NCBI GenBank assembly: GCA_003116975.1
Contig: BGKB01000020.1
Location: 496,001 to 560,000, forward strand
DNA length: 64,000 nt
Source: Aurantiochytrium sp. KH105
Taxonomy: Eukaryota > Sar > Bigyra > Thraustochytrida > Thraustochytriidae
Direction of reading: 5' to 3'
The notes beneath the pieces were generated by a model that was not told where the DNA came from, did not search any database, and worked only from the letters and a program-made list of their open reading frames with translations. Positions 1 to 9,862 of this stretch are shown in pieces. Position 1 is the first letter of the stretch; the number at the start of each line of letters is the position of its first letter. The position numbers and the translations under genes were made by a program.

Positions 1-3000
1 TCTGTCTTGTCAAGAAACGAGGCGAGCGAGCCAACGAGAATCACTGCGCCTTCGCGCTGCCAGTCCATCTCGGCCTCACCCGACTTTTGCTTTGACCCCT
101 TGCCTGATGCCTTGTCCTCGCGCAAGTAGGGCTCGAGCATGGGTAGCAGTTGGTCAATCATGTGCTTGCCGTACGTGCTTACAAGCTGCATACCGGATTC
201 CAAAAAGGTTTGGCGCACCAGGCCATCATTGTCCCGAAGGCCTTGGTCGCAAATGAAGGCAAAGGCGCTCTTGGCCTGGTCTGCACTGAGCACGCCACCC
301 TCTCCGTCTGAATCGGCGCACGCAAGCAGGGTCGTGGCTACGCCCTGGCGCGGTCGCCTGCGCTTTTCCTGTTTGGCAAGCTTCTTTGCCTCGGCATCTC
401 GGTCAATGAACTTGGGCTTACTGGACGCCTCGTTGTCCTCCTCTTGGGCCAAGCGCAATTTTTCCGTGTAGAGAGACACAAGAGCTTCGATCGCCTTTTC
501 TCCCGTGTCCGGGTGCTCCTCGATACCGGCCGCAATCGATTTGGACGCCTGGCGGCGCACATGCGCGTACTCGTGCGATAGAAGAGCCACATAGGGTTCG
601 AGGTAGGTGACAGGGAAGCGGGCCTGGGTCTGCTCGACCAGTTCGCGTGCCAGCCCACGCGCCTCTTCATCGTCATCGACGGCAACAAGCCAGATGCGCG
701 CGACCAGAGAGGCGTGCGCACGCGAGGAAAGACCCTGGGGGGACTTTGCCGCGGCCAAAAGAGCACCGAGCGTAGCACGGCGCACCTCAGGAGACTCGGA
801 CAAGAGTCCATCTTCGGAGATAACGAGCTCGAAGAGATCTGTATCCATGAGAGGAGGCGGGGCACTGCAGAGACGGCTCATGACGTCTGCCGGGGAAGGC
901 ATGGCTCCGGGGAGCACGAGGCAAGCGCGCAAGAGGGCACGCATGGACTGCAGACGAAGAACATCGACAGCGGCCAGCGTGTTTGCGTGAAGATTGATGA
1001 GCCCAACGGCGCGCTCCACAGAATCCACCGGGGCTTCCATAAAGTCCATGTAGCCCTCGTACGGGTTGCTTCGCTTGGTGGGCTTGACGGAGGCGGCGGG
1101 CTCCGATTCAGGACCATTGCCATTCTCGGGTGCTTCAGGCTCGTTCTTGCTGGCCTTGGTTTTCTTCTTATCCTTTTTCTTTTTGTCCTTGCCATCCTTG
1201 TCCTTGCCGTCCTTGTCCTTTTTCTTCTTCGATTTGGGCTTCTTTTCCTTTTCTTCGGCCTTTTCGTCGTCGTCGTCGTCGTCGGCATCATCGTCATCGT
1301 CCTCGCCGCTCACCACAAAGGTTGCCCAGAGCACGAGAATCTCAGGATCGAGCGCAAGGCCAACGATGGTGAAGCGCATGACAGGAAACAAGAGGTCAAG
1401 GAGACCAGCGGTGAGCGGCTGATGATGGCCATCTTCGGCAAGGCCGCACGCTTCCATGAAGAGAACACGGCATGCCTCGCCCAGATGCACGAGACAGCCA
1501 GGACGTGTGTCCTCGCGAAGTGCCATCTGCAGCGCGAGCGCCAAAAAGTCAGCATTGCGTTGGACCGCCTCATTGGGCCCGGTAGACAGGAGCGCAGAGA
1601 GAACATCTTGCATGTCATCCAAGACGAGCGGAGCGTTGCTAATAGGGAAACAGGCGTTGGCAAAGACATTCATGTCACGGTGAACAACCGCGGCAGAAAC
1701 ATCTCTGCAGAGGGCCACAAGGAGGTCCAAGGCTTGACGCGCTGCCGCGGCGACGGGGACCATACGCTCGCGAAGCTCGGTCTCGGCCTGGAGTTCGCGA
1801 GCGATGAGTTTTTCGTCGAAACGGTCCTCGAGGCTCGTCGCGGCGCCCTGGGCGCCGGCGCCGGCGGCGCCTTGCTCGGCGGCCTTCTTTTTTGCCTCGA
1901 GTTCCTCGCGAACCTGCATCTCCCAAATTTCATCCTCGGTCATGTAGCGCGTGTCCATCTTTTGCTTTCCAGCTGCGCCGCTCTTGGCTCCACCGGCGGA
2001 CGAACCCTTTTTGTCTTTTGCCGAAGTGGCCGCTTCCAGCGCAGCCACACCCACCTCAGAGAGCGTGCCAGACGGCGCAGCGGCCACGATACAATCTTGC
2101 GAGGAGAATGCACCCACCGTAGTCGCGTCGAGAGCGCTTGTGATGGCCGGGACGAGTCCTGGAATAGACGCTACACCCTTTTCGGCATGGGCCAAGAGCT
2201 GAGCAACGGCGGACCGCGCAGCCTCAACGACAGCTTTATTGGTGTTCTTTGGGGAAGAGAGACAGAGATCCTCGACGAGCTGGGTCTGGACAGCGGTGCG
2301 CAAGCCTTCGTCACGAAGCATGTGCCGTTCTGGTCCCGTGCCGAGGTGCTCCGCGTACAATTTGCGTACCCGGTGCCAGATACGCAAGCTTCGGGCTGCC
2401 GGATGATGGCAGACAATGATGAGTTCAATAAGTGCTTCTGAGGGCGGGGCGGCGTCGCTGTCTTTCACAGAAGCCTGCAAGACATGAACAATATAGGCCT
2501 TGAGTCGTGAGCTTTCGAGCGGTGCCGAGGAGGGAACGCGCGAAAGGTAGACTTGAAGTCCTGCCATGGCAGCGCGCAGCGCACTTTTACCATTCACTGA
2601 GGCGAAAACATCACCGGCGACGGTGCGCGCGACGCGACGGACCTTGAAATGCGGACTCAACGCAAGAGATGCCAAGGTCAGCGCCGGGATGCTCAATTTC
2701 CCTTCCGATGGTCCAAAGCGGTCCGCGCTGTCCGTGAGTACGCTACGCAGCAGGCGCGCCAACACGAGCTGCGTCTCGGCGCCGACGTTCAATCCAACAA
2801 CCGAGGAAGCCCATTCCGAAGCACTTAGGTAGGATGGGATTTGGGCGTCCGGTGCCAGGTTCTCGTCCGCATCGTCGTTGATACCAGCAATCACGACTGA
2901 AGTTCGAGGCGTCCAGGAAACGTTGGCCTGACGAGCGCTCTTGGCGACGAGTGAGGACCACACCTTTTTCTCGGCCGCAAGCAATGACCAGGGCTTGAAC

Positions 3001-4886
3001 CCAGTAGATGACTCGAGCTCTGCAATAATGGCCGCTACCTTGGCGTCTACTGTGGCCAATAAAAGTGTCGCTGAAAGCGCATGGATGAGAATGGCATGGT
3101 GCTGCTTGAAGAAGAGCGCTCCCGAGGACAAGTTGTCGCCCACGAGAAGTGTATCGAAGAGTGCACCCACCACACCGTTTCCATTTTTCGCGTTGCCGAC
3201 AGAACCTGCGCTGGATGAGGATGCACCGGGCCCAGAAGCTACGGAAGCAGCAGAAGATTTGTTAGCTGACTTTCCTGCGCCAGAAGACGCCGCGGCGCTC
3301 TTCTTCTTCTTGCTGCCTTTTGCACCCATGGCAAGCATTTCAGCTTCGAGGGCGTCGAGATCGCCGCCCTTCTTCTTTTTCTTTTTCGCCGCAGCAGAGC
3401 TTGATCCGGTTGCAGAAGACGAAGCACCGGCTGCTTTTGCCTTTTTCGAGGCAGATGTATCTGCGCTAGATGCATCGGTGACCGCCGCGGAAGAGGAAGA
3501 AGCATCGTCGAGCACGCAAACATCATGAGGCCGGGAAGAGTTCTTGGTGGCAAGAACTGCCTCGGCGACTTGTTCTCGCACTGAAGTGCTCGCCGACGCG
3601 AGGAGAAGCGAGAGCGCACGCACGTGCTCGCGCGCCACAGGCGCCGCCTGAAGAACACCTTTTACCAGGACGGAGACAAAGTCTGCGTTGGCGGTGGCGG
3701 CCTGCGATGCCTGAATCCAGTGCGCGCCTGCAATAAGGGCCTGGCCCAAAAGTGCCGGAGTCTTTTCTGTCTTGACATAGGCTGCAAGCTGGCCGCATGC
3801 AAAGTCGGCCACCTGGGCCGCTTCGTCGGCGTCCGTGACGCCGCCGTCGGAAACACTTTGCGCAAACACATCAATTGCGGAAAGCACGGCCGCACGTTGA
3901 AAACTCTGCGCTACAGCGGTCTTGCCAAGCGGACCGGTCCCGTCGAGGGTGGCGCCAAGACTAGAGAGAACAGCAAGCGCCACGGCCGAGCTCTTGCAGA
4001 GCGGGGTGAGAGCGGCCACGACACTAATGGCAACATTGCGAGCAGCATCGTTGGAGCTGGTGACTGCCTTGCAAATGGGAGCCATGAGAAAGAGGTCGTC
4101 GGCGTAGGGTGAGAGATCTACGTTTGGGGTGTGCTCGAAGAGGGCGGCGACGGCACCGAGTTTTTCCTCGGCGCGAAGATTGAGCGCGGAAGCGATCTTG
4201 GGCTGCATAGTCTCATGAAAGAACTCGGGCGAGGTCTTGTGCAAGAGAGGTGCTGCAACCTCGAGCAGCTCGGATGGGGGCGCGCCGCGCGACTCGAGAA
4301 TCGTCTTGACAAGAGGTGCCAAAAGGCGGTCGACCAAAAGGGTGCTCTCCTCGGGGTCCATGGCGAGCGCTACGGAGCTGACGCCGTAGCCAGCGAGGCT
4401 TGCAAGGTCGGCATCGCCAAGATCCTTGATGGCGTCCACGTAAGCGCTTCTGCGGGCGGGATCTGCGAGCTTGAGTTTAGAGACGGCGCGAGCGAGGGCG
4501 CGTTTTGACACCGTCGTGCGACCGAGCATCCCGAGCAGCTCAAGCTGTCTGCGCAGCAGCTTGGGAGGCGCTTCATCGAGCGACCCCGGTGCGCACGCCA
4601 CTGCCAGTCGAAAGGTGGCATGGATCGACCTGCTCGAGATCGCGCGGCCCGCCACGGGGAGCTCGACGACCTTGTCGCCGAGCTCGCGACGGAGGTCTGG
4701 GTTTCGTTGCAGCTCATTGGCTACATATTTGGCCGCGGCCGCATTCAGAGACCCTTCGAGAGCGCCGTGCGCGAGGGTCTTTGCGCCCTCCGCAAGACCC
4801 TGGGCCTCGCTGGTCTCTTGAAGCGCTGCGCTCAGGCCGTCTTGGCTCGGCGTGGCGCTGGCCAGCCATTCCTGCACGGCGCTCAT
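1..4886 (-). CDS. GCN1: GCN1-like ribosome-binding HEAT-repeat protein (N-terminal 1,628 codons; C-terminus beyond window)
   Basis: GCN1 binds ribosomes and passes the uncharged-tRNA or stalling signal to the eIF2alpha kinase GCN2 in the cytosol. The frame opens with ATG at 4886 (MSAVQEWLAS) and stays open to position 3, where the window ends, so about 1,000 residues of the usual ~2,600-2,700 are missing, including the eEF3-like and GCN2-binding parts. Visible features are almost continuous amphipathic HEAT-type helices; a family-typical segment at about residues 977-1000 (MDTRYMTEDEIWEMQVREEL); and near the left edge YLEPYVALLSHEYAHVRRQA. Two low-complexity inserts stand out: a Ser/Ala/Lys-rich one (about plus-strand 3230-3510) and an Asp/Lys-rich one (about 1150-1320). 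No intron is seen. PheRS alpha lies upstream in the same orientation, 871 bp away. The family call is by recognition of motifs, not by alignment. Confidence 0.88.
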   Translation of the reverse strand, partial: MSAVQEWLASATPSQDGLSAALQETSEAQGLAEGAKTLAHGALEGSLNAAAAKYVANELQRNPDLRRELGDKVVELPVAGRAISSRSIHATFRLAVACAPGSLDEAPPKLLRRQLELLGMLGRTTVSKRALARAVSKLKLADPARRSAYVDAIKDLGDADLASLAGYGVSSVALAMDPEESTLLVDRLLAPLVKTILESRGAPPSELLEVAAPLLHKTSPEFFHETMQPKIASALNLRAEEKLGAVAALFEHTPNVDLSPYADDLFLMAPICKAVTSSNDAARNVAISVVAALTPLCKSSAVALAVLSSLGATLDGTGPLGKTAVAQSFQRAAVLSAIDVFAQSVSDGGVTDADEAAQVADFACGQLAAYVKTEKTPALLGQALIAGAHWIQASQAATANADFVSVLVKGVLQAAPVAREHVRALSLLLASASTSVREQVAEAVLATKNSSRPHDVCVLDDASSSSAAVTDASSADTSASKKAKAAGASSSATGSSSAAAKKKKKKGGDLDALEAEMLAMGAKGSKKKKSAAASSGAGKSANKSSAASVASGPGASSSSAGSVGNAKNGNGVVGALFDTLLVGDNLSSGALFFKQHHAILIHALSATLLLATVDAKVAAIIAELESSTGFKPWSLLAAEKKVWSSLVAKSARQANVSWTPRTSVVIAGINDDADENLAPDAQIPSYLSASEWASSVVGLNVGAETQLVLARLLRSVLTDSADRFGPSEGKLSIPALTLASLALSPHFKVRRVARTVAGDVFASVNGKSALRAAMAGLQVYLSRVPSSAPLESSRLKAYIVHVLQASVKDSDAAPPSEALIELIIVCHHPAARSLRIWHRVRKLYAEHLGTGPERHMLRDEGLRTAVQTQLVEDLCLSSPKNTNKAVVEAARSAVAQLLAHAEKGVASIPGLVPAITSALDATTVGAFSSQDCIVAAAPSGTLSEVGVAALEAATSAKDKKGSSAGGAKSGAAGKQKMDTRYMTEDEIWEMQVREELEAKKKAAEQGAAGAGAQGAATSLEDRFDEKLIARELQAETELRERMVPVAAAARQALDLLVALCRDVSAAVVHRDMNVFANACFPISNAPLVLDDMQDVLSALLSTGPNEAVQRNADFLALALQMALREDTRPGCLVHLGEACRVLFMEACGLAEDGHHQPLTAGLLDLLFPVMRFTIVGLALDPEILVLWATFVVSGEDDDDDADDDDDDEKAEEKEKKPKSKKKKDKDGKDKDGKDKKKKDKKKTKASKNEPEAPENGNGPESEPAASVKPTKRSNPYEGYMDFMEAPVDSVERAVGLINLHANTLAAVDVLRLQSMRALLRACLVLPGAMPSPADVMSRLCSAPPPLMDTDLFELVISEDGLLSESPEVRRATLGALLAAAKSPQGLSSRAHASLVARIWLVAVDDDEEARGLARELVEQTQARFPVTYLEPYVALLSHEYAHVRRQASKSIAAGIEEHPDTGEKAIEALVSLYTEKLRLAQEEDNEASSKPKFIDRDAEAKKLAKQEKRRRPRQGVATTLLACADSDGEGGVLSADQAKSAFAFICDQGLRDNDGLVRQTFLESGMQLVSTYGKHMIDQLLPMLEPYLREDKASGKGSKQKSGEAEMDWQREGAVILVGSLASFLDKT

Positions 4887-5757
4887 GGCGCTGCGCGCGC
4901 CCTTCGGGGCGGGAGAGCCGATGACCGAGTCGTTCCGGAAGGCTCGCGCCTCACTGCGTTAGCGCGCGCTCTAGCGAGCGCGAGTCTGCCTCGCGCGCGC
5001 GTCCTCCTTGTCGTCCTCGCTCGTCGTCGTATTCCTCCTCGTCGTTGGTGTCTGCTCTCTGAGCAAGGAGGCCTCGGGATACTTTTTTTTTTTTTGGTGA
5101 TGGATGCCAATCTGCGGCTGCGCGGGACTTTGACTGCTTTGGTTGATTATTTTCATGTTTGCGGCCCCGTTTGTTGACTTGTATGGCGCGAGAGTTTGAC
5201 TTGCAGCGTTGTGTGGCCATCGCGCGTTCTGCGACCGTTCCTGACCGCCAAGTTTGAGCAAGTTGAATCAAGACTTATACACTTGCCTCTGCGAACGAGA
5301 GACCTTGGTCCGAATTTGAAAACCGAGATCGTTACGCGGATGTGTGCTACCGGCGACGCTCACGATCTTCATTTGACTCGCGTAGGTTTACACGCAGTTT
5401 AATTTTAAAAATTAAGCGATGAAGATAGGAATTGATGGCTTCGTTTTTTCTCATTTGCGACGACGACCTTGACGATCATGAGGTTTACAGTTAGTCACAA
5501 AAGAGACGGATCGCATTGGCGTGTTCACTTCCGCGAGAATGAGAATAATTCCAATCCTCCTTTGTCTTGGCCTCGGTGAAAGCAAGCTTGGAAAATGATG
5601 TCATACAGATGATGTGCTTTATAATTTTTTTTTTGGTTGTTGTTGTTGTTGTTTTTGTTGTCTTTTCGATCTTTGTCCTCGTTTTTCCTTCTTTTTCTTC
5701 GTCTTCTTCTTTCGTTCGGATTTTTTTTCAAAAGTCAAGAAATAACAGAGTGCGGTA
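4887..5757. other. Intergenic: GCN1 5' region and PheRS alpha 3' region
   Basis: No gene is supported here. The GCN1-proximal half is GC-rich. The PheRS-proximal half (about 5400-5757) is AT-rich with T-runs, GTT repeats (about 5635-5660) and TTC/CTT stretches, as expected for a 3' untranslated or flanking region on the minus strand. Small open frames are only low-complexity translations of these tracts. Confidence 0.7.
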
Positions 5758-7260
5758 TCACTTTTCCGGAGCCGCGTTGACATGCTCTTTGAAGAGTGGG
5801 AGCTGGCTGGTGCGGGACTTTTCCAAGCTGATCTTGTGGCCGAAAAGCTCCTTGATCTTGCGGACACGGAACTTGATCATGGTCGGGCGCTCGAGTGCAA
5901 GACCCCAAGCAATGACACGCACACCCTCGGGAAGACCCAGAGGCTTGAGCATTTCTGGGCGGAACATGCCACTGTTGCCGATCTCGGTCCACTTTTTCAG
6001 ATCCGGATGGTAACCAAAGATCTCCATAGAAGGCTCTGTGTACGGATTGTAGGCAGGCTTGAAGCGGACGTTATCAATGCCAATTGCAGAAAAGAAGTTC
6101 TTGATGACGCCAATGAGGTCACCGAGCGAGAGGTTGTAGTCGGCCACAAGACCCTCGACCTGGTGGAACTCGGCCAAGTGGGTTGCGTCAACGGTCTCGT
6201 TGCGGAAGACGCGGTCAATACTAAAGTACTTTGCTGGCTGAAAGGGTTTGTTCTTGGCGAGCTCGTGGAGCATGCGCGAGGACACAGCGGTAGTGTGCGT
6301 ACGCAGAATGTTCTTCTTGGCCTCGTCGAGGCTCCAGTCGTAGCGGTAGCCAATGGAGCCACCGCCGCCGTGTTCGTGCATGTCCTTGACGTCTTCCACA
6401 AGGGTCGGGTCGACATTCGCCAGCGAGGCCTCGGCAGGTTCCTTGACGAAAAAGGTGTCGTGGGCATCGCGGGCCGGGTGTTGCTGCGGCTGGAAAAGCG
6501 CGTCAAAGTTCCAAAACGAGGATTCAACCCAACGGTTGGTGGGCATTTCCTCGAATCCCATGCCAATGAGAATCTTGCGGAACTCGGTGCGCACCTGCAT
6601 GAGCGGGTGCAGGTAGCCAGCAGAGTTGGTGACGCCCAAACTCCGGAGGTTGACAGGTTTGAACTGCGTCGAGGCCCAGGATCCCGAGTCGAGCATCTCC
6701 TTGGTGAGTGCGACCTCCTTTTTGACGCGCTGCGTGGCCCATTGAGGGCCCTTGCTCATGTCCCATGAGACGGTTTTGATCACAGTGACCTGGTTACGCT
6801 TCTTCAGGGTCTTGGCCTCGTCGGCCGAGATGCTGTCCTCGGCGAAGCTGCCAGCCTGGACGCGCTTGAGGATGTCCGCGAGCTCATCGGCCACGCGAGT
6901 AGGGTCGGCGACAGGCTTGACCATGCCGTCCTGTGCCTGGATCCACTTTTTCTTCATGCAGTGGCCCATGCCCACCTTGTGCGCCTTTTTGATCTCTGCC
7001 AGCGGGGCGCCTTCGGCAGGGAGAGTCTGAAGAAGGATCATTTCCGGGGACCCCTTGGCCAGGGTTTCCTCGCCGTCCTTTGTCAGCGCGAAGCACTTGG
7101 ACTCCTTTTGGTCCATCGTCACCATCTCGTCGGCGGCCAGCGTGCGCACAACGCCGGACGTCACCGCATGCTCCACGCCCTTTTCCGTGGCCAGGTCCAG
7201 CGTGTTAAGCGTCTCGCCGGCGCCCACGCGCCGGAGGACCTCCAGCTCCAGCTCCGACAT
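5758..7260 (-). CDS. FARSA: Phenylalanyl-tRNA synthetase alpha subunit, eukaryotic cytosolic type
   Basis: This subunit charges tRNA-Phe in the cytosolic alpha2-beta2 enzyme. The protein has 500 residues, close to the usual ~500-510 for eukaryotic alpha chains. The ATG at 7260 (MSELELEVLRRVG) begins a winged-helix-like tRNA/DNA-binding N-terminus; the frame is open 47 codons further upstream, but that stretch is Arg/Ala-rich and lacks family similarity. Class II catalytic features are visible: GMGFEEMPTNRWVESSFWNFDALFQPQQHPARD (positions about 6480-6585 on the plus strand), a motif-2 region with FRNE and THLAEFHQVEG, the Phe-pocket stretch FKPAYNPYTEPS, and motif 3 GLALERPTMIKFRVRKI near the C-terminus. 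No intron or frame break is seen. It sits in tandem upstream of GCN1 and divergent from the 12.1 kb gene across a long repeat-bearing interval. Confidence 0.96.
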   Translation of the reverse strand: MSELELEVLRRVGAGETLNTLDLATEKGVEHAVTSGVVRTLAADEMVTMDQKESKCFALTKDGEETLAKGSPEMILLQTLPAEGAPLAEIKKAHKVGMGHCMKKKWIQAQDGMVKPVADPTRVADELADILKRVQAGSFAEDSISADEAKTLKKRNQVTVIKTVSWDMSKGPQWATQRVKKEVALTKEMLDSGSWASTQFKPVNLRSLGVTNSAGYLHPLMQVRTEFRKILIGMGFEEMPTNRWVESSFWNFDALFQPQQHPARDAHDTFFVKEPAEASLANVDPTLVEDVKDMHEHGGGGSIGYRYDWSLDEAKKNILRTHTTAVSSRMLHELAKNKPFQPAKYFSIDRVFRNETVDATHLAEFHQVEGLVADYNLSLGDLIGVIKNFFSAIGIDNVRFKPAYNPYTEPSMEIFGYHPDLKKWTEIGNSGMFRPEMLKPLGLPEGVRVIAWGLALERPTMIKFRVRKIKELFGHKISLEKSRTSQLPLFKEHVNAAPEK

Positions 7261-7545
7261 TTTATCTGCTGTCTGTCGCTGCGCTTCTCCGCGCTCTTGC
7301 GTCTGCGCCGCGCGTGCTCTGCCGCGCCTTCTGCCTCGCGCGCGCTCGCTCGCAAGCAATGCCGCTTTCCGGATTCGTTCGCTCGAATCGTGTTCACGCA
7401 TTTCGGGGGCCCAGGTGTAATCGGGGGTCCCCGCCGGCCCCGGTTAGGGTCGGTTGGCCTAGGTTAGGTTAGGTTGGGGCGCCGCCTTTGCGTTTTTTGT
7501 TTTTTTTTGCGTTGTCCTGCGTCCGTCAACGTGGCTGTGGCTTTG
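7261..7545. other. Intergenic: 5' region of PheRS alpha with telomere-like G/T tract
   Basis: GC-rich near the start codon, then a tract at about 7441-7480 reading GGTTAGGGTCGG followed by TAGGTTAGGTTAGGTT, followed by a T-run (about 7495-7508). No coding signal. The tract is short and imperfect and is discussed as a finding. Confidence 0.6.
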
Positions 7546-8714
7546 ATTCAAGATTAGAGCTCAGCTGACAGCGACTGATGCAGTGAGTGATGACGAAGTC
7601 GACCCGGCAATCTTGATTCTGCAGAGCTTTGTTTCACCAGAAGAAATCGTTTCTTCGACGAGATCACAGCATAGCGCAGACTTTCCAATGACTCGCACTG
7701 GTCGCTCGCACTGCAAAAACATAAAAATTTTTTGAAAATGAATGTGTAAAAAAAAAATTGTCTTTTCGCACTTGTAATGGTCTAAAATACGTAGCGCCGC
7801 GACCGCAAATTGCTAGGACCCTTAACATATTACTACTGTAAACTCGCGCGTAATGGTCTAAATGACGCACGACGTGCCGGCCGCCTAAAAAACACGCACG
7901 GCGCGCCGCAGCGCGGTTTGAGGCCGGTCAGTCAATGTGAACCTCCAAACATCTGGCGCTTCTTTCGTAGACTCAGGGTCACTCAGGTTCGAGTATGAAT
8001 TCCAAGTTCTGAGAGCTCTCTGATGGCCAATTTATGATGTGGTGTCCTCGAATTTACAAAGAAAGAACATGGGCCGAGGCCTACAAGCCTCTACTGATTG
8101 AATGAAATTTATTCATGAACGGCGCGATTCTTGTCCGAATTCAAGCTTAAGATCGAGAACAGAAACTCTAAATTGCCAAGGACTGCGAGTCTGTGCTGCT
8201 TTACAAAAGCCGGAGTTGTGCAACGAAAGCCAGAGTTGCACAAGTGGTTGTGTCTGTAAAGACTGGTTTGTATACCCCCTCAATTTAATCGTGAGGCCTG
8301 TAGGTACATTTGCTGTTTGCCACTTTTAAGCTTTCTAAATGGAACGTGGTCAGGTATGTATACTTTTGTTAATAGACTCAGAGCATTTTATGAATGACTT
8401 TAGTATGGGGACAAAGTTGCAACCTACTCCCCTTCAGTTCGAGGCGTGAAAAAAAATGCGCTCGCATGTTTCGCACGCCCGGGAGCCTCTGCTTAGCGTC
8501 CAATTGATTTTTTAGTCCGCGAGCCTCTGCTTAGCCTCTAATAGTTTTTTTTGATAGGGGCGCAATAGGGGGAGAAGAGGCAGTCAATCAATGCTTGCTT
8601 GTTTATGATGTGGAAAGAGGAGGATTCGGGGCGAGCATGGGAGCAAGTCACTGACAGTCTCGTCTCATTCTAGCTCACCACAACTCGCCTCGTCTCACCG
8701 CTTGCTTCTTGCGC
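7546..8714. repeat. Direct tandem repeat, copy A (~1.17 kb, non-coding)
   Basis: First unit of a head-to-tail duplication. It begins ATTCAAGAT at 7546 and is followed immediately by a second unit starting with the same word at 8715. The most similar core runs from about 7765 to 8610 (matching about 8930-9750). Inside the unit are an A-rich tract, the block GCGCGCCGCAGCGCGG (about 7900), a palindromic AAGCTT (about 8327), and two copies of AGCCTCTGCTTAGC about 37 bp apart (about 8480-8540), each followed by a T-run. Reading frames are broken differently in the two copies, so neither appears to encode a protein. No terminal inverted repeats, transposase or RNA-gene signature could be recognised. 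Confidence 0.88.
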
Positions 8715-9862
8715 ATTCAAGATCGGAGCCAAGGTGACAGCGACTGCCGCTGTGAGCCATCACTCACAGCGGCAAACTTGATTCTGCAGAGCTCTTTTTC
8801 AATATGAGATAATAACACCGGAACAAAACGGCTTCTTCGACCAGGTCATAACCATCAGCATAGCGCAGACTTTCCAATGACTCGGTCTGTAAAATCTGAA
8901 AATCGATGTGCAAAAAAAACTTTGTCTTTTCGCACTTGTAATGGTCTAAAATACGTAGCGCCGCGACCGCAAATTGCTAGGGCTCTTAACATACTACTAC
9001 TGTAAACTCGCACGTAATGGTCTAAATGACGCACGACGTGCCGGCCGCCTAAAAAACACGCACGGCGCGCCGCAGCGCGGTTTGAGGCCGGTCAGTCAAT
9101 GTGAACCTCCAAACATCTGGCGCTTCCTTCGTTGACTCAGGGATGAGTATGAATTCCAAGTTCTGAGAGCTCTCTGATGGCCAATTTATGATGTGGTGTC
9201 CTCGAATGTACATAGGCCGAGGCCTACAAACCTCTATTGATTGAATGAAAGTTGTTCCTGAACGGCGCAATTCTTGTCCGAATTCAAGCTTAAAGGTCAA
9301 GAACAGAAACTTTAAAACAATGCCAAGGACTGCGAGTCTGTGCTGCTTTACAAAAGCCGGGGTTGTGCAACGAAAGCCAGAGTTGCACAAGTGGTTGTGT
9401 CTGTAAAAACTGGTTTGTATACCCCCTCAATTTAATCGTGAGGCCTGTACCTACCTTTGCTATTTGCCACTTTTAAGCTTTATAAATGGAACGTGGTCAG
9501 GTATGTATACTCTTGTTAATAGACTCAGAGCATTTCATAAATGACTTTTGTATGGGGACGAAGTTGCAACCTACTCCCCTTTAGTTCGAGGCGTGAAAAA
9601 ATTGCTCGCATGTTTTTTCGCACGCCCGGGAGCCTCTGCTTAGCGTCCAATTGATTTTTTACTCCGCGAGCCTCTGCTTAGCCTCTAATAGTTTTTTTTG
9701 ATAGGGGCGCAATAGGGGGAGAAGAGGCAGTCAATCAATGCTTGCTTGTTTCTGTTGTGAAAAGAGGAGATTTAGGGCGAGTATGGGGGGGGGAACGCTC
9801 ACTTGGTCTCGTCTTATCCTATCCCACCACGACTCGACTCGCCGCTTATTTCTCGCGCATAG
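8715..9862. repeat. Direct tandem repeat, copy B (~1.15 kb, non-coding)
   Basis: Second unit, abutting copy A with no spacer. It differs from copy A by scattered substitutions and small indels, for example loss of about 7 bp in the block AGGTTCG near copy A 7985 and a different 5' portion. It contains a 12-bp perfect inverted repeat at 8745-8756 and 8763-8774 (TGCCGCTGTGAG around a 6-nt spacer) that copy A lacks. The unit ends near 9862 where similarity to copy A is lost. No coding capacity is conserved. Confidence 0.88.
8745..8774. repeat. Perfect 12-bp inverted repeat (hairpin) in copy B
   Basis: TGCCGCTGTGAG (8745-8756), spacer CCATCA, then CTCACAGCGGCA (8763-8774). All 12 base pairs match. 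The corresponding place in copy A (about 7577-7606) has no such arm, so the palindrome is specific to copy B. Confidence 0.85.

Noticed and set aside
714-2441. 575-codon plus-strand frame antisense to GCN1
   Set aside because: It is a shadow of the GCN1 coding frame; the Phe/Leu-rich part is the antisense of the Lys/Asp-rich insert.
7546-9862. Idea that the tandem units are terminal repeats of a mobile element
   Set aside because: The units abut with no internal region, have no recognisable terminal motifs or flanking duplications, and no element-type protein is present.
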